Shown: in pieces, positions 1 to 5,086 of the stretch
How the letters are laid out: each line of letters opens with the position of its first letter
Position numbering within the stretch: the first letter of the stretch is position 1
NCBI GenBank assembly: GCA_947096075.1
Contig: CAMUQE010000127.1
Coordinates: 1 to 5,278 of the forward strand
Direction of reading: 5' to 3'
Source of the DNA: Veillonella parvula
GTDB taxonomy: Bacteria > Bacillota > Negativicutes > Veillonellales > Veillonellaceae
Length of the DNA: 5,278 bases
Program-made: the position numbers and the translations under genes
Notes under the pieces: model-generated
Databases searched by the model: none
What the model was told of the DNA's origin: nothing
What the model saw: the letters and a program-made list of their open reading frames with translations, nothing else

Positions 1-1403
1 TATCTGACTTCACGTCTCGTATACCGAATACGCTTGTTGCGGGAGCTAGCGTGGCCCTAATGTATCATATAACTTACCGCATATCTAAAAGTACCTTTGC
101 CGGTATACTCTGTGCGATTTTATTAATGAGTACACTACAGTTTTGGTATATATCTCATGCAGTTATAACCGATGGATTTCTATTTTTCTTCACCTTAGCT
201 ATATTTGGATATAGTTATTTAGCATTTACCAACAATGACAAGTCAGCTATGGTGAAAGCTTACATTGCTGCGGCCTTAGCTGTAATTACCAAAGGACCTA
301 TAGGCATCATCTTACCTGGTCTAATATTACTTATTTATGTATGTGCACGCTACGCAATCCATAGAAAGGATGAAATCTATCAACTTTCAAAGGATATAAA
401 ATTACTATTTAATCCCTTCGGACTATTAGTCTTTATAGCGATAGCTAGTCCTTGGTATATTGCTATGTATTCCATACACGGTGAGCAGTTTATTTCTGGA
501 TTCTTGGGTCTACACAATGTAGATCGAGCCCTTGTATCTGAGCATCCTAAATTTGATGTATGGTATTACTATCTATTAATTGTGCCCCTTTCACTATTAC
601 CATGGACACCTGTAATAGTCTATCATTTAAAAGATATTAACTGGAAAGATGATTTTGATCTATTAGGTATTATATGGTTTATAGTTATAGTACTCTTCTA
701 CTCTCTAGTAGCTACAAAGTATCTAACCTACACATTACCTGCCATTATCCCTTGTATAATATGGGCGGCCGTAAAAATTTGTGAATTAGTTACTGACAAA
801 GAAACCGGTGAATTTACTCAATCATTCAAAAAGTTTAATTATTTAATTACCCTACCACTAGGTATTTACTACATGATTTTTACATTTGCTACAGCTTTTG
901 ATCAAAGTCTTGATAGTAAACCATTAATCGTAGGTTCCTTTATTATAGTATGTATGATTTTAATCGGTCGATACTACATAACATCATTTTTTAAACTAGC
1001 AATATATGCTTTAGTTCCACTAATTACTTTATACTCGGCTATTACAATTACAGTACCACCAATATTATTTAATCAATCTGGTTTACAGTTTAGAACGTTC
1101 ATCGAAGATACATCAAAACCAATATATATATATGGCAGTTACTATACTTCTATTGTATATTACATGGATACTATACCCACCCAAGTTTTCGTAGATACAA
1201 CTGATGATTCTATATGGACCGAAGGCAAAACATTAATGCCTACAATAACTAAAGAAACATTTCTAAAAGATGTATCAAATAATCTTGGTGCCTATGTCAT
1301 CGTTCCGAAAAAATATGACAAAGACTTTTCTAATGCATTATCGTATCCAGAGGCAAAATTAGTCAACAAAACAAAACTCGCATCAATTTATAAGCTTCAA
1401 TAA
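1..1403 (+). CDS. ArnT/PMT-like membrane glycosyltransferase (GT39/GT83 type), 5'-truncated by the window edge
   Basis: The reading frame is open from base 3 to the TAA at 1401-1403 (466 visible codons), so the true start lies before the window. The GTG at 51 is internal: the residues before it (SDFTSRIPNTLVAG) match the conserved stretch of this family just before a transmembrane helix. Family members move a sugar from a polyprenyl-phosphate donor to lipid A, other lipids or protein on the outer face of the inner membrane. Visible signs are many hydrophobic helices, an ITKGP motif near fragment residue 95, PWY near 150, HNVDR near 171 and LLPW near 198. A more polar C-terminal part of about 100 residues follows, like the periplasmic domain of ArnT. 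The N-terminal acidic catalytic loop is outside the window. The gene is visibly AT-richer than the ribosomal genes it faces. The substrate cannot be told from sequence; transfer to LPS is inferred from the probable diderm host. Confidence 0.85.
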   Translation, partial: SDFTSRIPNTLVAGASVALMYHITYRISKSTFAGILCAILLMSTLQFWYISHAVITDGFLFFFTLAIFGYSYLAFTNNDKSAMVKAYIAAALAVITKGPIGIILPGLILLIYVCARYAIHRKDEIYQLSKDIKLLFNPFGLLVFIAIASPWYIAMYSIHGEQFISGFLGLHNVDRALVSEHPKFDVWYYYLLIVPLSLLPWTPVIVYHLKDINWKDDFDLLGIIWFIVIVLFYSLVATKYLTYTLPAIIPCIIWAAVKICELVTDKETGEFTQSFKKFNYLITLPLGIYYMIFTFATAFDQSLDSKPLIVGSFIIVCMILIGRYYITSFFKLAIYALVPLITLYSAITITVPPILFNQSGLQFRTFIEDTSKPIYIYGSYYTSIVYYMDTIPTQVFVDTTDDSIWTEGKTLMPTITKETFLKDVSNNLGAYVIVPKKYDKDFSNALSYPEAKLVNKTKLASIYKLQ

Positions 1404-1432
1404 AAAAAGGCGTACCCATAAGGTACGCCTTT
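1402..1432 (-). terminator. Intrinsic terminator of the rplL end, shared by convergent genes
   Basis: GGCGTACC (1409-1416) pairs perfectly with GGTACGCC (1422-1429) around the loop CATAA. The stem grows to 11 bp through AAA/TTT at 1406-1408 and 1430-1432. Read on the minus strand, the stem is followed by a run of seven Ts (1402-1408), which makes a classic Rho-independent terminator for the ribosomal operon. Read on the plus strand only TTTAAT follows, so it should work less well for the glycosyltransferase gene, whose stop codon touches it. The gap between the two convergent stop codons is only 42 bases. Confidence 0.9.
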
Positions 1433-1445
1433 AATATGTCCAGAA

Positions 1446-1814
1446 TTATTTCAATTCTACGGATGCGCCAGCTTCTTCTAATTGAGCTTTTAAAGCTTCA
1501 GCAGCTTCAGCAGCTACGCCTTCTTTAACAGGTGCAGGAGCGCCATCAACGATAGCTTTAGCTTCTTTCAAGCCAAGACCAGTTGCTTCACGAACAACTT
1601 TGATTACGTTGATTTTAGATGCGCCAGCATCTTTCAAGATTACGTCGAAGGAATCTTTAGCAGCGCCGCCTTCAGCACCACCAGCAGCTGCTACAGCTAC
1701 AGGAGCTGCTGCAGTTACGCCAAATTCTTCTTCAATTGCTTTTACAAGATCATTAAGTTCAAGAATAGTTGCTTCTTTTAATTCAGCAACGATGTTTTCA
1801 ATGTTCAATGCCAT
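1446..1814 (-). CDS. rplL: 50S ribosomal protein L7/L12
   Basis: The 122-residue product has the normal length and full layout of bacterial L7/L12. An N-terminal dimerisation helix pair (about 1-32) is followed by an Ala/Gly-rich hinge (about 34-52) and the C-terminal factor-binding domain (about 53-122). That last domain carries the conserved stretch KVVREATGLGLKEAKAIVD. Dimers of it hang on the C-terminal helix of L10 and recruit IF2, EF-Tu, EF-G and release factors to the ribosome. The ATG at 1812-1814 is preceded by GGAGG (1824-1828) at a 9-base spacing. The gene is 70 bases downstream of rplJ and is the last gene of the operon: a terminator follows about 15 bases after the stop. The usual downstream neighbour rpoB is absent here. 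Confidence 0.99.
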   Translation of the reverse strand: MALNIENIVAELKEATILELNDLVKAIEEEFGVTAAAPVAVAAAGGAEGGAAKDSFDVILKDAGASKINVIKVVREATGLGLKEAKAIVDGAPAPVKEGVAAEAAEALKAQLEEAGASVELK

Positions 1815-1836
1815 TTTGAGTATCCTCCATAAATTA

Positions 1837-1860
1837 GTTTATAGTGCCAGCCTCATGCGG
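1837..1860 (-). repeat. Partial copy of the L10-leader 3' segment in the rplJ-rplL gap
   Basis: On the minus strand this stretch contains TGAGGCTG, one variable base, CACTA and AAC. It aligns with 2481-2503 in the L10 leader over about 24 columns with about 19 identities and two single-base gaps. The shared part is the 3' strand of the L10-binding element plus the start of the antiterminator. The matching 5' strand (GTAGACGG) is not visible upstream, so it is only half of the leader motif. It lies just before the rplL ribosome binding site. Whether it binds L10 is unknown; chance similarity or a remnant of duplication are alternatives. Confidence 0.4.
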
Positions 1861-1884
1861 CCAACGAATAATTTGTAGTAGTTA

Positions 1885-2382
1885 TTATTCTGCAGGTTTT
1901 GCTTCTGCAACAGCTTTGACAGCGTATGCAACATTGCGAACAGGAGCTTGCAATACGGAAAGCAACATGGAAAGCATGCCTTCGCGGTTTGGAAGAGATG
2001 CAATTGCTTTAACGCCTGCAGCGTCCATAACTTCGCCTTCAACGATACCAGCTTTAACTGTTACAACTTCTTTTTCAGTTGCTTTGATGAATTGTTCGAT
2101 TACACGAGCAGGTGCAACAGCATCATCTTTAGAAGTAGCCAACGCAGTTGGACCTTCTAAATGCTCAGCGAAACCTTCAAGATTCAATTCGTTTGCAGCG
2201 ATACGAGTCAAAGTATTTTTGATTACTTTGTATTCAACACCTTCAGCCAACATTTTGCGACGAAGATCAGTTGCTTGCGCAACAGTTAAACCAGAGTAAC
2301 CAATCAATACAGCACCTTTTGCTTCAGAAAGAGTTTCTTTCATTTGAGCAACGATTGCTTTTTTTGATTCAGTGACAGCCAT
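1885..2382 (-). CDS. rplJ: 50S ribosomal protein L10
   Basis: The 165-residue product is full length for L10. The N-terminal rRNA-binding domain includes the typical stretches AVLIGYSGLTVAQATDLRRK and YKVIKNTLTRIA. The C-terminal helix, from about NREGMLSMLLSVLQAPVRN to the end, is the docking site for L12 dimers. L10 anchors the L7/L12 stalk at the base formed with L11, and in Firmicutes the L10(L12)4 complex also binds its own mRNA leader. The ATG at 2380-2382 has a near-perfect Shine-Dalgarno sequence AAGGAGGT (2389-2396) 6 bases upstream. A 175-base leader containing the L10-binding element and an attenuator separates it from rplA, while rplL follows after 70 bases. Confidence 0.99.
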   Translation of the reverse strand: MAVTESKKAIVAQMKETLSEAKGAVLIGYSGLTVAQATDLRRKMLAEGVEYKVIKNTLTRIAANELNLEGFAEHLEGPTALATSKDDAVAPARVIEQFIKATEKEVVTVKAGIVEGEVMDAAGVKAIASLPNREGMLSMLLSVLQAPVRNVAYAVKAVAEAKPAE

Positions 2383-2433
2383 TAGATTACCTCCTTGTAG
2401 ATTTTTTTGGTGCTCTATGTACTATCTTAGCGT

Positions 2434-2465
2434 AAAAACGACCCCATCGCACGCGATGAGGTCGT
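2434..2465 (-). terminator. Attenuator terminator of the L10 leader
   Basis: On the minus strand, 2453-2465 pairs with 2438-2450 over 12 usable base pairs, with one T-G wobble and a CGTG loop. The stem is followed by TTTTT (2434-2438). The stem is strong and lies about 50 bases before the rplJ start codon. Its 5' arm overlaps the proposed antiterminator strand at 2457-2465, so the two folds exclude each other. Confidence 0.88.
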
Positions 2466-2550
2466 AACTAGTCCTAGGTTGTTCTAGTGTCAGCCTCAGC
2501 GGGCGGATTTTCATCCATTATACATACCAGCCGTCTACAGCTAAGAGACA
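2434..2550 (-). promoter_or_regulatory. Ribosomal protein L10 leader (autoregulatory attenuator)
   Basis: The minus-strand RNA contains CTGTAGACGGCTGG (2527-2540), then the GAAA-capped hairpin GGAT/ATCC, then CCGC and TGAGG (2494-2498). This matches the arrangement of the Firmicutes L10 leader, where an AGAC-containing strand and a GAGG-containing strand form the kinked site bound by L10(L12)4. Downstream there are two competing folds. In the antiterminator, TGAGG (2494-2498) pairs with CCTCA (2457-2461) and ACTAG (2484-2488) pairs with CTAGT (2467-2471). The alternative is the terminator at 2434-2465. L10 binding would sequester TGAGG, free the terminator arm and stop transcription before rplJ. 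The L10 mechanism is known from Bacillus; the pairing here is read by eye. Confidence 0.85.
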
Positions 2551-2556
2551 TATTTA

Positions 2557-2584
2557 ATTATTGCTCTTTAGAAACAGTGCTCAA
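2557..2584 (-). promoter_or_regulatory. Possible internal promoter for rplJL
   Basis: TTGAGC (2579-2584) and AATAAT (2557-2562) are spaced by 16 bases on the minus strand and overlap the end of rplA. They match the sigma-A consensus at four and five of six positions. The predicted start near 2550 falls directly before the L10 leader fold, which is where a dedicated rplJL promoter would be expected. The match is modest and could be chance. Confidence 0.3.
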
Positions 2585-3268
2585 TTTGAACACGTTCAAA
2601 GGTACACCAGGGCCCATTGTAGCGGACAAGGTTACAGATTTAATGTATTGACCTTTAGCTGCTACAGGTTTAGCCTTGATAATAGTATCAACGATTGTAC
2701 GGTAGTTGTCAAGTAATTTTTCTTCATCGAAAGATGCTTTACCGATAGAACAAGAGATAATACCTGCTTTATCAGTACGGTATTCGATTTTACCAGCTTT
2801 GATTTCGTTTACTGCACGAGCAACGTCTGGAGTTACTGTACCAACTTTAGGGTTTGGCATCAAGCCTTTAGGACCCAAGATTTTACCAAGACGGCCAACT
2901 TGACCCATCATGTCTGGTGTAGCAACTACTACGTCGAAGTCGCTCCAACCACCTTGGATTTTAGCTACTAACTCTTCAGAACCTACGAAATCTGCGCCAG
3001 CTTCTTCAGCTGCCTTAATATTGTCGCCTTTTGCGAATACAAGAACGCGTTTAGTTTTGCCAGTACCATGAGGCAATACTACTGCACCACGAACTTGTTG
3101 ATCAGCGTATTTAGGGTCGACATTCAAGTTGAAAGCAATTTCAACTGTTTCATCGAAATTTGCAGTTGCAGTTTTCTTAACCAACTCAATTGCTTCTACT
3201 GGTTCGTAGAATTTACCAGCTTCAATAAGTTTTACTGCTTCAGCGTATTTCTTACCTACTTTTGCCAT
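2558..3268 (-). CDS. rplA: 50S ribosomal protein L1
   Basis: The 236-residue product is full length for bacterial L1. It shows the conserved segments GTGKTKRVLVFAKGD (about 68-82) and GPKGLMPNPKVGTVT (about 133-147), followed by KIEYRTDKAG, which together shape the two-domain fold. L1 binds 23S rRNA helix 76-78 to form the mobile L1 stalk that helps release E-site tRNA. It also represses translation of its own operon by binding an mRNA mimic of the rRNA site. The ATG at 3266-3268 has AAGGAGGA (3276-3283) 7 bases upstream. A hairpin resembling the L1 target ends 3 bases before that ribosome binding site. The gene follows rplK after 76 bases and precedes the L10 leader. Confidence 0.99.
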   Translation of the reverse strand: MAKVGKKYAEAVKLIEAGKFYEPVEAIELVKKTATANFDETVEIAFNLNVDPKYADQQVRGAVVLPHGTGKTKRVLVFAKGDNIKAAEEAGADFVGSEELVAKIQGGWSDFDVVVATPDMMGQVGRLGKILGPKGLMPNPKVGTVTPDVARAVNEIKAGKIEYRTDKAGIISCSIGKASFDEEKLLDNYRTIVDTIIKAKPVAAKGQYIKSVTLSATMGPGVPLNVFKLSTVSKEQ

Positions 3269-3285
3269 TATAATATCCTCCTTAT

Positions 3286-3311
3286 GTGGTCAAACGGGAA
3301 TTCCCTCCCAC
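3286..3311 (-). promoter_or_regulatory. L1-binding-like hairpin before rplA (second copy)
   Basis: On the minus strand GTGG (3308-3311) pairs with CCAC (3286-3289) and GGG (3303-3305) pairs with CCC (3296-3298) around AATT. The stems are split by an asymmetric internal loop, GA on one side and GTTTGA on the other. The same fold, with GTGGGAGG and a GTT-containing opposite strand, occurs upstream of rplK at 3802-3827. This is the kind of asymmetric-loop element that L1 binds in 23S rRNA and in its own mRNA. It ends 3 bases before the rplA Shine-Dalgarno sequence, so bound L1 could block initiation. L1 binding is inferred. Confidence 0.6.
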
Positions 3312-3312
3312 C

Positions 3313-3335
3313 GATTTGCGCCTTATGCGCAAGTC
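3313..3335 (-). other. Hairpin after rplK
   Basis: TTGCGC (3327-3332) pairs with GCGCAA (3316-3321) around the loop ATAAG, and CGA/TCG can extend the stem beyond one mismatch. It stands 9 bases after the rplK stop codon and 1 base before the L1-like hairpin. No T-run follows, so it is not a terminator. It may be a processing or mRNA-stabilising stem, or may stack on the neighbouring L1-like element. Confidence 0.5.
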
Positions 3336-3344
3336 GTACGCTTA

Positions 3345-3770
3345 TTAGTCAACGATTTCAATGCCCATGCTGCGAGCAGTACCTTCCACCATGCGCATAC
3401 CTTGTTCTACGGTATTAGCATTCAAGTCAGGCATTTTCAATTCAGCAATTTCACGAACTTTATCGCGACCTACTTTTGCTACTTTATCACGGTTAGGTAC
3501 ACCAGAACCTTTTGGAATACCTGCAGCTTTTTTCAACAATACTGCAGCTGGTGGAGTCTTAGTGATGAAGTCGAAGCTACGATCTTCATATACATTAATA
3601 ACTACTGGAATAATCAAGCCAGCTTGTTTAGCAGTACGTTCGTTGAATTCTTTTGTGAAAGCAACGATATTAACACCTGCTTGACCTAGTGCAGGACCAA
3701 CTGGTGGTGCTGGAGTAGCTTTAGCGGCTTCAATTTGTAGTTTTACTTGTTTAACTAATTTCTTAGCCAT
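3345..3770 (-). CDS. rplK: 50S ribosomal protein L11
   Basis: The 141-residue product has the standard length. The N-terminal domain carries the proline-rich PAPPVGPALGQAGVNI segment (about 20-35) that contacts thiostrepton and the GTPase-associated rRNA. The C-terminal RNA-binding domain has KTPPAAVLLKKAAG and ends with EGTARSMGIEI. L11 forms the base of the factor-binding stalk together with 23S rRNA and L10, and is required for RelA-type stringent signalling in many bacteria. A small oddity is AAKATP at 15-20, where Bacillus-type L11 has AGKA. The ATG at 3768-3770 has AGGAGGT (3781-3787) 10 bases upstream. It follows nusG after a 101-base gap that contains an L1-like regulatory hairpin. 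Confidence 0.99.
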   Translation of the reverse strand: MAKKLVKQVKLQIEAAKATPAPPVGPALGQAGVNIVAFTKEFNERTAKQAGLIIPVVINVYEDRSFDFITKTPPAAVLLKKAAGIPKGSGVPNRDKVAKVGRDKVREIAELKMPDLNANTVEQGMRMVEGTARSMGIEIVD

Positions 3771-3801
3771 GGGTAATTAAACCTCCTATGCTTATACTGT
3801 G

Positions 3802-3827
3802 GTGGTAACGGATATACATCCTCCCAC
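3802..3827 (-). promoter_or_regulatory. L1-binding-like hairpin in the rplK leader (first copy)
   Basis: On the minus strand GTGG (3824-3827) pairs with CCAC (3802-3805). GGAT (3818-3821) pairs with ATCC (3810-3813) around a GTAT loop. The stems are separated by an asymmetric internal loop of GA against GTTA. The position, in the 5' leader of the L11-L1 gene pair, is where L1 autoregulates translation in bacteria such as E. coli. The element lies about 15 bases before the rplK Shine-Dalgarno sequence. The structural match is by eye. Confidence 0.65.
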
Positions 3828-3857
3828 TGGCAACCAAAATCGATTGCTCTTTTTAGA

Positions 3858-3888
3858 GTTATATTTATATATTAAAGAGCTTTCTCAA
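3858..3888 (-). promoter_or_regulatory. Possible rplK promoter overlapping the nusG end
   Basis: TTGAGA (3883-3888) and TATAAC (3858-3863) lie on the minus strand with a 19-base spacer in an A/T-rich stretch. The spacing is long; an alternative -10, AATATA, gives 17. A separate promoter between nusG and rplK is known in other bacteria, and transcripts starting near 3851 would carry the whole L1-like leader hairpin. The A/T richness makes false matches likely. Confidence 0.3.
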
Positions 3889-4408
3889 CTTGAGAGAACT
3901 CTACCTCTACCTCGGTATCTCGATTGAACATTTCCACACTAAGTTTCAATGTTCCTTTTTCAGGGTTAAGTTCGGTAATAACACCTAGTTTATCTTCAAA
4001 GGCACCGGACGTAATGCGAACCGTTTCACCAACTTCTACATCAACGTTAATGGTTGGTTTCTTATCCAAGCCCTGAGACTTAAGTATATGTTCTACTTCG
4101 GAATCAGAAAGTGGAACTGGTTTTGTAGCAGAGCCAACGAAACCTGTTACACCTGGCGTGTTGCGTACAACATACCAAGAACGGTCATTAACTTCCATTT
4201 CCACCAATACATACCCAGGAAATATCTTGCGTTTTACTACTTTTTTAACCCCATCTTTTTCATCTATTTCGTCTTCAAGAGGCACCAAAATTCGGCTGAT
4301 CACATCTTGTAGCCCCATAGATTGAACTTTAAGTTCAAGAGTGGTTTTTACTTTATTTTCGTAGCCTGAATAGGTATGAATTACATACCACTTCTTATCT
4401 GCTTCCAT
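3872..4408 (-). CDS. nusG: Transcription termination/antitermination factor NusG
   Basis: The 178-residue product has both domains of NusG. The NGN domain (about 5-115) includes WYVIHTYSGYENKV at the start and KIFPGYVLVEM at 61-71, the surface that binds the RNA polymerase clamp. The KOW domain (about 125-178) carries VGETVRITSGAFEDKLGVI and contacts ribosomal protein S10 or Rho. Residue 136 is Ala where many homologues have Pro in the GPF turn. The ATG at 4406-4408 is preceded by AAGGGGG (4416-4422) at 7 bases, a G-rich Shine-Dalgarno variant that overlaps the secE stop codon. Only 12 bases separate secE and nusG, so translation is probably coupled. Confidence 0.99.
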   Translation of the reverse strand: MEADKKWYVIHTYSGYENKVKTTLELKVQSMGLQDVISRILVPLEDEIDEKDGVKKVVKRKIFPGYVLVEMEVNDRSWYVVRNTPGVTGFVGSATKPVPLSDSEVEHILKSQGLDKKPTINVDVEVGETVRITSGAFEDKLGVITELNPEKGTLKLSVEMFNRDTEVEVEFSQVEKAL

Positions 4409-4420
4409 GTAATGGCCCCC

Positions 4421-4642
4421 TTATCCAACAAAGTGCAACAACGTATTAAAAAGTTGGGCAAAGAGTCCATCAAGCACAGAAATAATCAAAGCGATGAATA
4501 TGGTCACTAAGAATACTACAATTGTGTAATTGATAAGCTCTTTTTTTGTTGGCCAGACTACTTTTTTTAGTTCAGCTTTCACACCGCGGAAGAATTTTCC
4601 AAATCCACCACGCTGCTGCACTGCTGAGTTAGACTTTGCCAT
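4421..4642 (-). CDS. secE: Preprotein translocase subunit SecE
   Basis: The 73-residue product is the short, single-span SecE typical of Gram-positive-type lineages, unlike the three-span E. coli form. After a polar N-terminus comes the conserved amphipathic segment FRGVKAELKKVVWPTKKEL (18-36) with the invariant Trp-Pro at 30-31. A transmembrane helix follows at about 40-60. SecE clamps the two halves of SecY in the SecYEG channel of the inner membrane. The ATG at 4640-4642 has GAGGA (4654-4658) upstream at an 11-base spacing. That spacer is exactly a small inverted repeat, TGTG-AAA-CACA. The gene lies between rpmG and nusG, its usual place. Confidence 0.97.
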   Translation of the reverse strand: MAKSNSAVQQRGGFGKFFRGVKAELKKVVWPTKKELINYTIVVFLVTIFIALIISVLDGLFAQLFNTLLHFVG

Positions 4643-4685
4643 TGTGTTTCACATCCTCAAATCAACAGGTAATGAATGATAAGAA

Positions 4686-4835
4686 TTATTTTGTTTCACG
4701 GTGTAATGTATGTTTACCGCAGAATTTGCAATATTTCATCATTTCAATACGATCAGGATTGTTCTTTTTATTCTTGTTCGTTTGATAGTTGCGTTGTTTG
4801 CAATCTGTGCAAGCTAAAGTAATGGCATTACGCAT
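4686..4835 (-). CDS. rpmG: 50S ribosomal protein L33 (zinc-binding C+ form)
   Basis: This 49-codon gene runs from ATG (4833-4835) to TAA (4686-4688). Its product begins MRNAITLACTDC and ends HTLHRETK, the standard length and ends of L33. Two CxxC pairs, Cys9/Cys12 and Cys36/Cys39, form a zinc ribbon, so this is the C+ version that in some bacteria is replaced by a cysteine-free paralogue under zinc shortage. L33 sits near the E site of the large subunit. GAGGTG (4843-4848) lies 7 bases before the start. It is the first gene of the rpmG-secE-nusG cluster, about 65 bases downstream of the predicted transcription start. The 43-base gap to secE holds no tRNA gene. Confidence 0.97.
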   Translation of the reverse strand: MRNAITLACTDCKQRNYQTNKNKKNNPDRIEMMKYCKFCGKHTLHRETK

Positions 4836-4906
4836 CCGGATACACCTCGCTTTATATTTACTAATCTGTCTCTTGTACTCGAAAACGCTCGACTACATAC
4901 TAAAAA

Positions 4907-4935
4907 ACTATATCATACGTAGCAAGCAATGTCAA
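4907..4935 (-). promoter_or_regulatory. Strong sigma-A promoter of rpmG-secE-nusG
   Basis: On the minus strand TTGACA (4930-4935) is a perfect -35 element. TATAGT (4907-4912) is a -10 with five of six matches at the ideal 17-base spacing, and TG at 4914-4915 adds an extended -10. Transcription should start near 4900, leaving a leader of about 65 bases before rpmG. It lies 15 bases after the T-run of the upstream terminator. This is the best promoter in the window and could drive the whole cluster down to rplL. Confidence 0.88.
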
Positions 4936-4950
4936 GAAATTAAGCAACTC

Positions 4951-4976
4951 AAAAAAGCCAGGCACGTATGCCTGAC
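4951..4976 (-). terminator. Intrinsic terminator between norB and rpmG
   Basis: GTCAGGCA (4969-4976) pairs with TGCCTGGC (4957-4964) over eight pairs, one of them T-G, around the loop TACG. Six Ts follow (4951-4956). It would end transcripts coming from the upstream nitric oxide reductase gene about 110 bases after its stop codon and insulate the rpmG promoter. Its 5' arm is also part of an alternative longer-range stem (see 4973-5031). Confidence 0.85.
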
Positions 4977-5031
4977 ATGGATAGTATAACAGACAATGGC
5001 GCCCCTTGTCTACCCAAAGAACGCCATGTCA
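4973..5031 (-). other. Structured region with competing stems upstream of the terminator
   Basis: On the minus strand TGACATGG (5024-5031) can pair perfectly with CCATGTCA (4973-4980). Nested inside it, AGACAA plus GG (5004-5011) can pair with CC plus TTGTCT (4991-4999), with one bulged A. Alternatively GACATGGCG (5022-5030) can pair with CGCCAT-GTC (4992-5001, one bulge), which leaves the terminator arm at 4969-4976 free. The outer stem overlaps that arm by GTCA. The layout resembles an attenuator, or a set of DNA operator palindromes; neither is proven. No open reading frame or tRNA fits this stretch. Confidence 0.5.
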
Positions 5032-5086
5032 TGTTAGCTTATATGTCTATATTATATTTACATATTTACTATTACTGCTTCGTTTA

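Noticed and set aside
51..53. GTG at 51 as the start of the glycosyltransferase
   Set aside because: The frame is open to the window start, and the residues before it fit the conserved family sequence, so the codon is internal.
1600..1878. 92-codon open frame on the plus strand
   Set aside because: It is antisense to the Ala-rich hinge of rplL; the Pro/Ala runs are mirror images of GCT/GCA codons.
1844..2299. 151-codon open frame on the plus strand
   Set aside because: It is antisense to rplJ, has low-complexity Ala/Ser/Thr content with no recognisable family, and arises from the codon bias of rplJ.
3361..3689. Two overlapping open frames on the plus strand
   Set aside because: Both are antisense shadows of rplK with no recognisable protein features.
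3846..3880. 7-bp stem GCTCTTT/AAAGAGC across the nusG end as a terminator
   Set aside because: The loop is about 21 bases and only a weak, interrupted T stretch follows, so it is not a convincing terminator.
4643..4685. tRNA-Trp between rpmG and secE, as seen in some Firmicutes
   Set aside because: The gap is only 43 bases and cannot hold a tRNA.
4789..4989. 66-codon open frame on the plus strand
   Set aside because: It is antisense to rpmG, its promoter and the terminator, and no ribosome binding site is evident.
4983..5012. Promoter-like TAGACA, 18-base spacer, extended -10 TATACT on the minus strand
   Set aside because: The predicted start near 4976 falls on the first base of the terminator stem, so it would make no useful transcript; kept only as part of the structured-region finding.
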